DNA of 64,000 nt from Parapristionchus giblindavisi (taxonomy: Eukaryota; Nematoda; Chromadorea; Rhabditida; Diplogasteridae). The stretch covers positions 544,260 to 608,259 of the forward strand of contig CALSFV010000268.1 in assembly GCA_943737045.1 (NCBI GenBank), given 5' to 3'. How positions within the stretch are numbered: position 1 is the first letter of the stretch; each line of letters begins with the position of its first letter. Position numbers and translations under genes: made by a program. The notes beneath the pieces were generated by a model that was given only the letters and a program-made list of their open reading frames with translations, was not told the DNA's origin and did no database searches. Positions 1 to 10,504 of this stretch are shown one piece after another.

Positions 1-324
1 AGACCGAAGGATAGATTTTGTGGATAAGAAGATTCCCATTGTCTATTTCTGACATGATAAATTATTATAGAGAGATCTGTCACTCCAGTGCCACGCGATT
101 GAAATATTTAAAAAAATTAAACTCAACAAAGACAAGAAAATGAAACGTATGATATTTGACCCAATAATTACCGTAGTCTACGCTAAACGCAGTAAGTCAT
201 TGACGGGGCGGAACGAATATTTAGGTGAAATGATGTGAGGACACAAAATTTCGTTTAGCGTGTACGGTTACGATTAGCTGGCGGGAATGACGGAAGATAT
301 AAAGAATTATAGAACGGGGAAGGA

Positions 325-670
325 GAGGGAGAGAGGGAGAGGGTGAGGGGTGAGAACAAATGGAGAGAGTAAGGGGTAAAAGGAGAGGGAGAGAGAGAAG
401 GAGAAGTAGAGGAGAGAGGGAGAGGGTGAGGGGTGAGAACAAATGGAGAGAGTAAGGGGTAAAAGGAGAGGGAGAGAGAGAAGGAGAAGTAGAGGAGAGA
501 GGGAGAGGGTGAGGGGTGAGAACAAATGGAGAGAGTAAGGGGTAAAAGGAGAGGGAGAGAGAGAAGGAGAAGTAGAGGAGAGAGGGAGAGGGTGAGGGGT
601 GAGAACAAATGGAGAGAGTAAGGGGTAAAAGGAGAGGGAGAGAGAGAAGGAGAAGTAGAGGAGAGAGGGA
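325..670. repeat. GA-rich minisatellite, 83-bp period, about four copies
   Basis: The landmark TGAGAACAAATGGAGAGAG recurs at 351, 434, 517 and 600, exactly 83 bp apart, with almost no change between copies. The surrounding sequence to about 860 is also GA-rich but not regularly repeated. The strand is nearly free of pyrimidines, so long open frames on the other strand are an artefact. Confidence 0.95.
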
Positions 671-2214
671 GAGGCTAAAGGAGAGAGAGATCAGAGGTAG
701 AGAGGGAGGGGTGAAAAGAAAGGGAGAGATTGAGGGGTAAAAGGAGAGATAGAGATAGAGGTAGAGCGGGAGAAGTAGAGGATAGAGGGTGGGGTGAGGG
801 ATGGAGGAGAGAGGGGGGAGGGGAAGAGAGAGAAACAGAGGAGAGAGAGGTAGAGGGCGAGAATAGGGTTGAACTTGGCATGTGAGATCTGTCAGAAGCA
901 TTGCTCCATTGGAATAGATGAGATTGGAATGAGAAAGGAACGGAAAGAAGAGAATTGAACTATATGTAGTTGAGAGATATGAAGATACCATAGGGTGGGT
1001 CTGACAAGAGTTGATATGAATAGAGTCACTTATAGAATCACTTTGTTACAAAGAACAGTTGAGATTTTTCAGTGGTGTTTAGATCTAACTCCAACATTAC
1101 CATATCGCTTTTTTACCTTCATTATTCATGTTTTAAATGATTGATAAACAAACAAATAAATACATAAATAAAGAAGAATTAAAGAAGAATCATGGAAATT
1201 CATATCCACATCGTTTTATAAGTTTGTTTTTTTTGGCGGAAGAAGAATATACCGATTATTGTTGGCTCTCGATCATTCACGTTCCTATCTGAAACATACA
1301 TGAACAATCTTGATACCATCTAATTTGCATCTAAACACTGACCATTCATCCCTATCTACTATAGTAAATAAATAATAATAAATAAATATAATAAATAAAT
1401 AATAATAAACAAAAATAAATAAATGGATAATTATGAAAGAAAGGAAAAGAACAAAAGAAAAGAGAGAGAGAGTCAATGTATCTAGTATTTTATCTATTAT
1501 ACAAGCATCTTTTCGTAACGCTTAAAAAGGTACACCCATCAAGGTCCTGAAGGTAGATCACCACTAGGTCAGGGATAATTGATCACCGCTCATGCATAGT
1601 TACATTTGCCTTACGCACGCGTCGACGTAAAACAGAGTCAGTAAGTTCACAGTTCACACAGGATCGTTTTGTCAGATCGTCTTATTTAAAAAAGGAACAG
1701 TGGAGATCTACATATAATGTAATAATATTATCTTATAGTTCTTCTCAATTATTTTATTTTGCCTGAAAATAATTGAGAATAGCCTGCCCCAAGCAATCAG
1801 TACTAATAAATGGATGAATAGAAGGGAGGGGAGAGGGTTGGGGGAAGAGGGAGAGGGAGGAGGAAGAGGGAGAACCAAGAGCTAGAAAAATGGATGAGAT
1901 GAGTGTTTTGTAAGAGAACAAGGACCTTATTAGAGTAATGTTCATATATTGAATAGATGGCCCTTCATTGTCCTTTGAGGGAGACCACTACTAATAAAGT
2001 GGGACATAGACAATTCAGTTCAGACATCCTTAAAGGCAGACAAGGAGTCTCCGCTCTGGCCACTCTCGCAGACAAAAAAGTGAGAGAGTATGGCCAGAAA
2101 AAAACGTCCGCATCGGAAACTTGTTTAGAATAGCCAAATAACCCAATGCACGTTTCTCCTCCAATTGATCCTCGAATCCTCCTCCTCCCCGAATGACAAA
2201 GGTAAAAGGTAAAG

Positions 2215-2350
2215 GTACAACCCGTTATTCAAGGCACACCAAGTCCTGCGGGTGATCACTGCTAGGCCAGTGATAATTTCAAGGCCAATTCAGTCCGGAG
2301 GGCCTAATCTCTTCTTCGGACCTACTTTACCGCATGATCTAGTCACTACC
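2215..2350. repeat. Dispersed repeat, also at 1525-1590 and 4195-4262
   Basis: The core reads roughly AAGTCCT, GGTGATCACTGCTAG, CCAGTGATAATT, CAAGGCCAATTCAGT, CCGGAG. Shorter diverged versions lie near 1525-1590 and 4195-4262. The copies share order and spacing of these blocks, so they are relatives and not chance matches. No ends or coding capacity can be defined. Confidence 0.6.
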
Positions 2351-3226
2351 AATGCCCCTTTCGGGCGCCTTGGTGGGGCGGAATGATAAAGCGGAATAAT
2401 TCCTCCAATGATAAATGAATAAATAAAATCAGAATAGCTGTCCTATTCTACACACGTTTTTGTGGGCAATCGCAACAAACAAAAAGAATAAATGGGATAA
2501 ACAAATATCTCGAATGACACAATCTCGTATTCTGATGATGATTGCAATTAAAATTACTGAACAACAAGTGAATGGGAAACCGGAAGAGGAATGGGAAGTA
2601 CATACAGCAATATTTGATCGGTCAAAAGTTGTCGGAAACAAAACATTTTCAACTTTTCAGACGCTTTCTTGTTTTTTCATCACATAAAATATTGCAGAAT
2701 TAAATATTATAGAGAGGGGGATTAAAATAAAATAATAAAAATGTGATGAAATAAACGATTAACGAGAACACTTTTGGTGTAAGAACACGTTTAATAGAGA
2801 GGAAATAAGATGAGGAGATGAAGGGAACGGATGTTGTCATCTTCAGATGGATTATGAATAGGAAGAAGAACAAAATATGCGAAAATAAATGAAAATCATA
2901 TGGAACTCTCCTCATTTCACACACTCTCTCGTTCCTTTTTTTCTTTTCTTTTCGTTACGTTCAGAATGTGTATGATGATGATGGACATAGGGTCAACTAA
3001 TGCGGTGTTAAAAGACTCACACAGATCTGGCCGCACTCTCTCGCTTTCTTGACAGCTAGAGAGTATTGCCAATGAGGAGAGTAAAATTAGCATGACTGAA
3101 GGATGTTCTTGGGAAGACGGGGAAACGTAAATGGATATGGGCTGAGGAACTCTCGAACTTTTGCCGTGAACAGTGTAGTCTGAACTTGGATGAATGGACT
3201 CCGAAAGGATAGAGAATACAAGGAAC

Positions 3227-3377
3227 ACACAGAGAAAAGAGGTGCAACCCACAGCACATAAGATCTGTGAAGTGTTATATTTAACACTTTTTGGGTGTTA
3301 AAATAGCTCAAAAAGAGTTAAATATAGCACTTCACAGGTCTTATATGCTTTGGGTTACACCTCTTTTCTCTGTGTGA
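3227..3377. repeat. Long near-perfect hairpin (inverted repeat), probable MITE
   Basis: The left arm begins ACACAGAGAAAAGAGGTG and runs through CACTTCACAG-like sequence. The right arm is its reverse complement and ends CACCTCTTTTCTCTGTGT. Arms are about 70 bp with a few mismatches and almost no loop, meeting near 3300. A fold-back of this kind is typical of a non-autonomous DNA transposon; transcription would give a strong RNA hairpin. Confidence 0.85.
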
Positions 3378-3737
3378 AGATCCGCAACGAGAAGGAGTGA
3401 TGATTTTGTCAATGCAGTCGATCCTCAATTCATTCAAGTCGCTCGTCATGAGCGAAAGCAATGGAGAAATTTCATGATAACCCAGCTGAGATTACACCTC
3501 ACTAAACATCCTATATAAAACTTCTCATGTAAAATATATAAAAAAAAGTATTCTATCATAATCAGTCTTATTTTGTGAAATTTGAATCTGATAGAAATGT
3601 TTGATGGGGCGATTTCGTTACAAGAATATGTCTAGACACGAAAGGACAATTGCAGTTTGTAATTTGATCTTGGTGATCTTAAGAACGAATGAAGGATGAA
3701 TAGAGATAACGTTCTCATCCAGTTCAGGCCTATCTAC

Positions 3738-4052
3738 ACCTCCTTTTTCTCTGTCACATCATGACCGCTCTCGAAACACTGTGGTGGCCATACAGTGTAC
3801 CCTTCTTTTTGTAGGTCACTGATGGTGGGTTGAACACCCGAAACGCGTCTGACCGATAACCTAAATGCACAGCTTTTCTATAACACAGTGAGAGCGCGCA
3901 TCGAAATTTTGGCAAAATGTCAAAAAAATTACTGTATGACTGCACCGTGGTGTACTCTCGTCGTCTGTGTCTCTCACTTTTGCGTGCTCTCTCTCTTTTT
4001 CGCTCTACCTTTTTCTCTGTTACACCATGAGCGTTCTCGAAACGCTGTGAAA
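3738..4052. repeat. Direct repeat flanking a 270-bp interval
   Basis: A block reading CTTTTTCTCTGT, CA(C/T)CATGA, CGTTCTCGAAAC and GCTGTG occurs near 3741-3782 and again near 4009-4050 with a few substitutions. The interval holds a basic-rich open frame on the minus strand that I do not recognise and regard as chance. Confidence 0.6.
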
Positions 4053-4845
4053 TGACCCAACTCTTCGTTCTACCGGTGGCATAACGAAGTTTCAACACTA
4101 ACATACTATTCAAACAATGAAGATAACTCAGTATACTCAATTCAATCAAGTCGATCATTCTGTGTGATCGATGGTAAAGTTAAAAAGTATTCAAGGAACA
4201 CAACGTCCTAATCGGTGCTAGTCCAGTGATAATTCAAGGTCAATTCAGTTCGGAGTAATCTATGAGCATGCATCGGACAAATCATGGTCATAAAGTAAGT
4301 AGACCACCGTTCTTCTTCTTCTTCCTCGTTTATCCTTCTCTTCTTCTTATTCATCTTCTCATTCCTTGCGAGTGTATTATCCATTCAAAAGATGCTTTTC
4401 CGCCTCTCATTTCCCCCATTATTCTCCCTCTCCCTTCTACTCCCTCCCTCTCCCCTCTACTCCCTCCCTCTCCCGCATCCCCAAATCCCCTCCTCCTCCA
4501 TCCTCCAGACCAACATACAGCATCATAGATTAAATTGGGTGAGAATCCATATACTCCCTGCATACGTATTAATTACTTTTCCGTCCGGGATCCGAGGGAT
4601 TACTGTAACTGTGCGATACCGTATAGTTTTACTGGAAATTAAGACTACATTTCGAGGGATACTATATATATATATATATTTATTCACATTTAGCGAACAA
4701 ATGATGTGAAACAAAGAAATGAAGAGTAGTAATGAATGGAATGAAATTGTGATAATGGACTGAGCCTAGTTGAGGATATCAATAGGGGGAAAGAGAACAT
4801 GTAAGTGATGGACAGATAAGAACAGGACATGCAGATCAGGCTCCT

Positions 4846-5215
4846 ACATCAAAGGAGATTCTATTTCGGGTTTTGTAAGCAAACGGGCCGCTCGCAAAAA
4901 GAAGCTATTGTGCCTGTATTGGAAACGGGACCCTGAATTGGAGAAGTTCAACCCATTTCTTGTAATATATGTTTTGAAATAGTGATTTTTCTTATTTGAA
5001 ATCCTAAATTTGCCTCTAAGTAGTTTAATAGAAGTTTTAATGTCTATGATAGATCTACGGTGTTCGAGGGTTTCTAGATCAAGTTTTTCGTTGCGAACAT
5101 TTGCCTGCGGCATATTTTCCCATGTTGATTTGAAACAACGGGCGAACAACCTTCTTGTGAAATAATTCTGTACCTGTTCAAGGACTTTTATATCCTTTTT
5201 TACTGTATCAATAGA
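4846..5215 (-). pseudogene. Fragment of a non-LTR retrotransposon reverse transcriptase (C-terminal part)
   Basis: The minus-strand frame reads VQNYFTRRLFARCF, followed about 15 residues later by LDLETLEHRRSIIDIKTS. The pattern FTRR...L.L.LE.RR..ID is the hallmark of the region after the catalytic core in CR1/jockey/L2-type reverse transcriptases. Catalytic motifs are absent and the frame does not extend usefully upstream, so this is a 5'-truncated relic. It is not the same copy as the LINE fragment at 33.6 kb; the protein sequences differ clearly. Confidence 0.7.
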
Positions 5216-5499
5216 TTACGGAAGTCGTATTTATCAATCGATAACTAGTGTAGGGCAACAACTGGTTTATAATTACAAATATTTTATACATTAATTTAAA
5301 AGATTTTAGAAATCTAAAGAAAAATGACAAATTTGAAGCTATATTAATATTAGACTCGCTAGTGCACAAAAAAACAATACCGTAGTGAGAGGTAGAAATA
5401 GATTACTGTACTAATGAGCAATTACAATAACATGCATACATAAGTAACAAAGCGAATCGATAAAGTACTATAATCAGATCAATAAATCAATAAAATCTT

Positions 5500-7877
5500 C
5501 TATTTATGTGCACACTTCTTCGTAGTCACCTTTCGTTCGGTCCCGGGTGGAAAAGGCAGAATGCCTGATCGACAGCCGATACGGTAGATCAGTGCCCAAC
5601 AACCAACGGCTGTAGCTGCGCCCGCCACCTGCAATCAATCGATATTCAAAGTCAGGATACGGTAATGAAAATATTAATCGATAACCAAGATTACTGTAAC
5701 GCAAGATCAATGTAATCAATTACCTTGTCAAACATGATGTGGTAATAGAGCGAGGAGATGATGAGTTGGAAGTCCTGAAAGGAAAAGATTCCGTAATCCT
5801 CTCATACCGCAATTTTGAGCAATAGCTGTGGCCAAGATCTGTTATTACCGAACAGAACTACCGTAGTCACCTAATTATTCAAATATTACATTCACAGTAG
5901 TAAACAAATCATATTCAGTTAAATTTAAAGCCCAATTATCCACATTTTCAGACTACAACGTTCTCCGAGTATTTTAACAACAGTAAACTATGTTCACACT
6001 ATCGTGGTTGATTATATCTACCGTAACCCATCGATCACCTAATGTAACCCATCAATCATCTACCATACCCAGAACAGATGGAGTGCAGCCATGGCAAGGT
6101 AGAATCCATTGACGGTTGTGGTGTACTCTTTCGTGTAGTCTGGTCGTTCTTTGCATTGACGAAGGAAGGCACGGAGGGCACCTGACTGAAATGAGGGGGA
6201 CACTATATTTATTTATTTATATATTTATTTATTTATTTATATATTTATTTATTTATATATTTATTTATTAATTTATTTATATATTTATTTATTTAATTAT
6301 TTATTCATTTATCATAAAACATAAAGCTGTTTCAGTAAGTAAAAACTATTTAAATGAAGTTAACTTGCTATAATAAAAATATAGTTCTTGAAATTGTGAC
6401 CCTTTAAAGGCACAGCCCGAGCTAAATTTACTCCGCATTGGCAAAATTTTAAAAAAATGGCAAAAATCATAACAAAGAAAGCGAAAACATTGTCGAATCG
6501 GAGAGTTCCAAATTAGCTCGAGGTGTGTTTTAAATATTACACAAGTTTAACTGTTCGAACTTTAAAATCAAGGCCTCTTGATTACCTATTGTTAGCTATT
6601 TGTTGATGGAAAGATAATCGAGAAACAAAATAAGTACCCATATCGCTCACAATTCGAGTTGAACCACGTTTAAACATTTGTTTAGATTTTAAAAATGGAA
6701 ATATGTAAATGTCTACCTCTTCAGTGATGATAAGAACGGAGAACAACATGAGGAAGCAGTGGCCGGAGATGTCGAAACCGAGCAACCATTTACCTTCAAT
6801 CAATGATTTCAGTTGTGATATATTGAATATTTCTGAGTGTAGCCGAACTAGGCAAGAAGAATTATATAAATTATTTATGACGTTTCGATACAATTATCGT
6901 ATCATCATCAGATGGAAGAATTACCTCGAACTTGGGTAATTAAACCAAGTTTGAGGTAATTCTCTCTCAATTAATATACTGAGTGATTCTTGTCATTAAT
7001 TCCAGTCACACATTTGCATACCCTCGTTATGCTAGGATCGACCCCCTTTGGGGCGCCGAAAATGTATGACCTTCAATTATTAATTCCAGTTCTAATTCAC
7101 GGATGGCACCCGTATAGGTATCCATAAACTTTGGCAAACCGTTTGCCGTCAAACGTGACGTCACAAGCGGAGGTGTTTGCCAAAAATTGCCCATCTCGCT
7201 TGTTATGTCATGTTTGCAGGCAAACGGTTTGCCAAGCTTCATGGATACGGCCTTAGGATATGATAAACTCCGCTAATAACAACTAGGATTGCAGTTTTAG
7301 TATCACGTGTAGTCTACTCGAAGCAAACTTCACGTTAAAAAACAATTGAAAGAAGGTTTTACTCAAAATTCTATAGATTGTCTCTGCTACAAAATATAGA
7401 GATAACTTGTAAAAATATCAATCAATACGTTGTTCCAAACTAAAAGTCCATTTAAATGGAAGTTTAGTTTTGTTGTCTACTTCAAGTGAAAGAACATTTG
7501 ACGAAATACACTACAGTATCTACACCACTTGAATTAGTCTTACGCCTAACTTGAAGCTTCAATTGGAAATGACAAGTACACTGTCAGTTTTGAAATATCA
7601 GAGTTGTACCGTACCTCCTTTCAACGAACAATCCGCACGAGACAAACCGAATCCGCCAACGTCGCAACGAGATGTAGCGTGGAGGATACGGTGGAAGCTG
7701 TAATCATTACGGTAAATAGAATAAAAGATCAAAGATCAAAGATCAAACTACCAAAGATCATAGATCGATAACTCACACTTGTACGGTGAAGTACCAGAGG
7801 CCAGTAGCCGCAGCCAGACGAGATAGATCTTTGGCAAAGCGATTTCTGAAGAATATTATTATTACTTTATTCCATAA

Positions 7878-7925
<48 letters not shown>

Positions 7926-9956
7926 AAACAGTCAGTGATGGTTCAAGGCAATTCCGTAACATATAACCACCCAAAAATATTTGAAAATGTTGGGTACCCC
8001 TGTGGTTTTTCTGACTTTTTTCGAGCACCCACATTCTGGGTACGGGTCATTTTTTTCAGATTTCGGCGATAAAAATAGATAAAAGCGAAAAATAAGCGAA
8101 ATAAAGTCAGTTTATAACAAATACGGGTCACTTTATAATGTGACCAAGGTGAATTCGGGTTCGTCCGAAAACACATAACAAACTTTTGATGTACTTCTAC
8201 AATTTGAACGAGTAGAGAAAGTCTATTAATAATAAGATACTTCAAGAGTGTTGCTCATTACTAGATATTATTAAAGGCAAAAGAAGAACAAGAAAGCGGT
8301 CATAGACATATGTCGAATAGCTAGGTTATCGGACTTTAAAATGCGGACAGGTTTTTCGATTTTTCTGAAATTTTGGATCAAAATGCGGTCAGGTTTTTCG
8401 ATTTTTTGGGAAATTTAGGCTCAAAATGAGGCTTAGTACTTTGGAACATATTTTTATGGTCATAGAGAAATTGAAGATAATACAGCGATTCTAATTTTCG
8501 ATTACTCCAACTTGTTCCAAAGTACATAAAATCACCCTTCATCTAGCGGGATCACTTTTAAGTAAAGTATTAAAATATGAATAAATTGGATTTTAATAGA
8601 ATTTTACAATAGTTGTTCGTGAAAACATATGAAACTAGGAACTTCATCAGACACAATTTAAATGAAACAAACTAAATGAATTATAAATATGCGCTAGAAG
8701 GCTTTATGAACATTGCAATAACCAAAGATCAGTAAAGCCATCTCATAAATCACTTGACCCACCCCATAGTTGGTCAAGATAGTATTTAAAATATTATTTT
8801 TTTAATATAAAAATGGAATAAATATGCGAATACTCACGAATCCGGGAACGATCCCTTACTGACGTAGTATATGAAAGGACCAACGACAATGCACGTCCAG
8901 AACCATCCAATCTTCACTCCAAACTGATTCAGGATATTGTGCTTCTGAAACGATTTATTGACTACAAGGATACTGTAACGGAGATTTGTTTAACAATGCT
9001 TCTTCAATGTTAGAGAGACATTGAAGGGGTAACTCTAGGGAATTGATAAGTAAACTGCTATGTAAACAACTGATTGAACAGTGATTTGTACCGATCATCT
9101 AGAATTCTAAACAATGCGAACTGTTATTATTTTTGTATGTACATCTATTAATTTTATTAATTTAATTACTACTTTATACGCTTGTATTGTTTAATGCTGG
9201 GCATGTCGATAAATATATAATGACCCTTATCAGAACCATAAGGGAATGAGTGGTTGTCACTAAACAACAGAATAGAGAACAAGCTATTATACTATTCTAA
9301 ATAGTCATCGGAATTATACCGCGAAATATTCCAATGATCCAAAATATTTTCAAAGAATTGTCATGATCATTTTCATATAGTTTAGCATAAGTACGAGCTC
9401 GTTTAAAACTACAAAGCTATCATATTATAAGTGAAATGATAGTTGAATGGAATGGATACCGTAACTACCGTAATCCATATCCAGACAACTCAACAGTACG
9501 AACCTGTGTGAAGTATGAATGAGCAGTGTCGAGTTCAACGAAAGCTGAGAGAATGGAGAGAAAGGCTATCCAGACCAAATAGAACATCGCCTTCTTACGT
9601 GCCGATATCGAGAGATAAACACTTGAAAACTGAAAATAAGACAGTTTACATATTAAATCTCTCTTACTCTCTCTCTCTCTCTCGCTCCGGACTCTGGAGA
9701 ACACTGATAAAATAACATCCTAATATGATGATAAAGTTGTTGTAATGAAATGAACACATCAAATCGATATTAAATTGCAATATGGAAGAAGTCCAACAGA
9801 AAATAAGCTAAAGGTACAAATAATAGTGTAAAGTGGTGAAAGAACACGTACCCCGAGAAGGATTCCGATGAAAGCATTGGGTTGATTTCCTCCAGCCCGA
9901 GGAAGAACCCGAGTTGGACCGTCACCGGTCGCTCCTGATTGCCTTCGATTTGACAT
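5500..9956 (-). CDS. fitm-2: FIT/FITM-family fat storage-inducing transmembrane protein (FIT2-like)
   Basis: Nine exons on the minus strand join in frame: 9852-9956, 9504-9629, 8838-8944, 7777-7845, 7615-7697, 6717-6793, 6069-6185, 5724-5774 and 5500-5628, giving 287 aa. FIT2 proteins are ER-membrane acyl-CoA diphosphatases that support lipid-droplet budding. The family signature GFDISGHCF sits at residues 169-177, with its conserved His at 175. The second conserved His is in SSLYYH, residue 240. These correspond in order and spacing to the two catalytic histidines of vertebrate FIT2. Hydrophobic segments fall near residues 40-60, 89-107, 130-140, 178-187, 218-240 and 246-262. The N-terminal 27 residues are polar and the tail is basic (RKVTTKK). 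The start ATG is 5 bp from a TTTTCTAG trans-splice-like acceptor. The exon-6 acceptor (ATTGAAG) is unusual, and the intron before it holds transposon debris. Confidence 0.93.
6190..6310. repeat. AT-rich simple repeat (ATTT/ATAT) in a FITM intron
   Basis: Irregular runs of TTTA with TATATA interruptions fill most of the intron between FITM exons 7 and 6. It is simple sequence; no further content is seen up to the next exon. Confidence 0.9.
6830..6965 (-). mobile_element. Penelope-like terminal fragment in a FITM intron
   Basis: Read on the minus strand this stretch matches the right part of the element at 23.02-23.60 kb: GGTAATTCTTCCATCTGATG, then TATCGAAACGTCAT, then AATTCTTCTTG and GGCTACACTCAG. 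The block CTGATGATGATAC...GTATCGAAAC (6882-6911) resembles a hammerhead-ribozyme core with a 5-bp stem, as known from Penelope-like elements. A small palindrome built from CCTCGAACTTGG and CCAAGTTTGAGG follows at about 6924-6957. It lies just upstream of FITM exon 6, whose splice acceptor is atypical. Confidence 0.65.
7106..7252. mobile_element. MITE with GGCAAACCGTTTGCC-type inverted ends (family B), FITM intron
   Basis: The ends read GTATCCATAAACTTGGCAAA-like and TTTGCCAAGCTTCATGGATAC, forming imperfect inverted repeats around a non-coding core containing ACGTGACGTCA and TGTTATGTCATG. Relatives occur at 14250-14395 and 21163-21306, and a core-less version at 28803-28856. No coding capacity. 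Confidence 0.75.
7868..7924. repeat. ATT microsatellite
   Basis: About 19 uninterrupted copies of ATT in the FITM intron between exons 4 and 3. Similar tracts lie at 13565-13705 and 18254-18284 in NCBP1 introns. Confidence 0.95.
8298..8465. mobile_element. MITE of the GACCTATG / AAATGCGGTCAGG family (family D), FITM intron
   Basis: The block contains TGTCGAATAGCTAGGTTATC, two copies of AAATGCGG(A/T)CAGGTTTTT with TCGATTTTT, and GTACTTTGGAACATA, and ends TATGGTCATAG. The same ordered blocks occur at 14790-14950, 15195-15306, 11608-11698 and 20690-20805, usually bounded by CATAGGTCGA or its complement. Non-coding. Confidence 0.7.
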
Positions 9957-9961
9957 TAAAC

Positions 9962-9969
9962 CTAGAAAA
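9962..9969 (-). promoter_or_regulatory. Candidate trans-splice acceptor of FITM
   Basis: TTTTCTAG on the minus strand ends 5 nt before the FITM ATG with no matching donor apparent upstream. In nematodes such an outron acceptor marks spliced-leader addition. It could instead be the acceptor of a 5' UTR intron. Confidence 0.5.
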
Positions 9970-10493
9970 TGATCGATTCCAGAAGTAAATCAAGTCACGA
10001 CTGACGAAAACTCGGGAACAGTGACATACTACAAAGTTTGCGAATTTCGCAAAAGAACAACGCGACAGAAAGAACTTGATGAAATAAACTATTTCAAAAC
10101 ATTGTGAAGTGTAGTGGAAGGGCAGGGACAACGAGTAGTAAAGAACCGGCACGTGTACTATAATGTTTTCGTCCACTTACGCGTAATGTTTGTCAAAACA
10201 GATACTGTCAGTGCGCGATACAATTGTGTTGTGAAAAAGATTAAATTTGGCATACGGTAAGTCAAATAATTAAATCTTTTCTTTTTAGCAGATGGTCAAA
10301 ATTACGGATATGTTTTCGAAATTTGAATTTTCGCTTGTTTTATGCTTAATTAAGTTAACCTGTTATCCTGCTCTTTTTTTGTTTTGAATCATTAAAATTT
10401 GCACTGTTCTGTGCTATTGTAGCCCCGCCGTATTCATGAAACCTCTAAACTCTCTTTCATAATTATTACTTACTGATTTTTCTTTATAAAGCG

Positions 10494-10500
10494 TTTTCAG
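10494..10500 (+). promoter_or_regulatory. Candidate trans-splice acceptor of NCBP1
   Basis: GTTTTCAG followed by TACT and the NCBP1 ATG places a strong nematode-type 3' splice site 4 nt before the start codon. Spliced-leader addition is the likely use; a 5' UTR intron is the alternative. Confidence 0.6.
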
Positions 10501-10504
10501 TACT

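Larger units (their letters stand above)
1..5499. other. Repeat-rich intergenic region without a recognised host gene
   Basis: No open frame here resembles a known nuclear protein, and none shows a convincing series of splice sites with coding-like sequence. The visible content is a GA-rich minisatellite, AT-rich simple sequence near 1360-1430, pyrimidine/purine-skewed tracts (about 1820-1880 and 4310-4510), several dispersed repeats and a retrotransposon fragment, listed separately. The long purine-rich frames at the left end are by-products of composition. A short AT-rich exon or non-coding RNA cannot be excluded. Confidence 0.6.
9957..10504. promoter_or_regulatory. Shared divergent promoter region of FITM and NCBP1
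   Basis: The two start codons face away from each other across 548 bp. No TATA box stands out. This is the only upstream space either gene has before the other begins, so a bidirectional promoter is the simplest reading. Both starts have a nearby 3' splice-acceptor-like sequence, so the mature 5' ends may be trans-spliced. Confidence 0.6.

Noticed and set aside
221..991. Long minus-strand frames rich in Ser/Pro/Leu at the left end
   Set aside because: They are read from the GA-rich 83-bp minisatellite and neighbouring purine tracts; composition explains the lack of stops.
3754..4158. 134-aa basic frame on the minus strand
   Set aside because: It spans a direct repeat, is not recognisable and lacks splice or promoter context.
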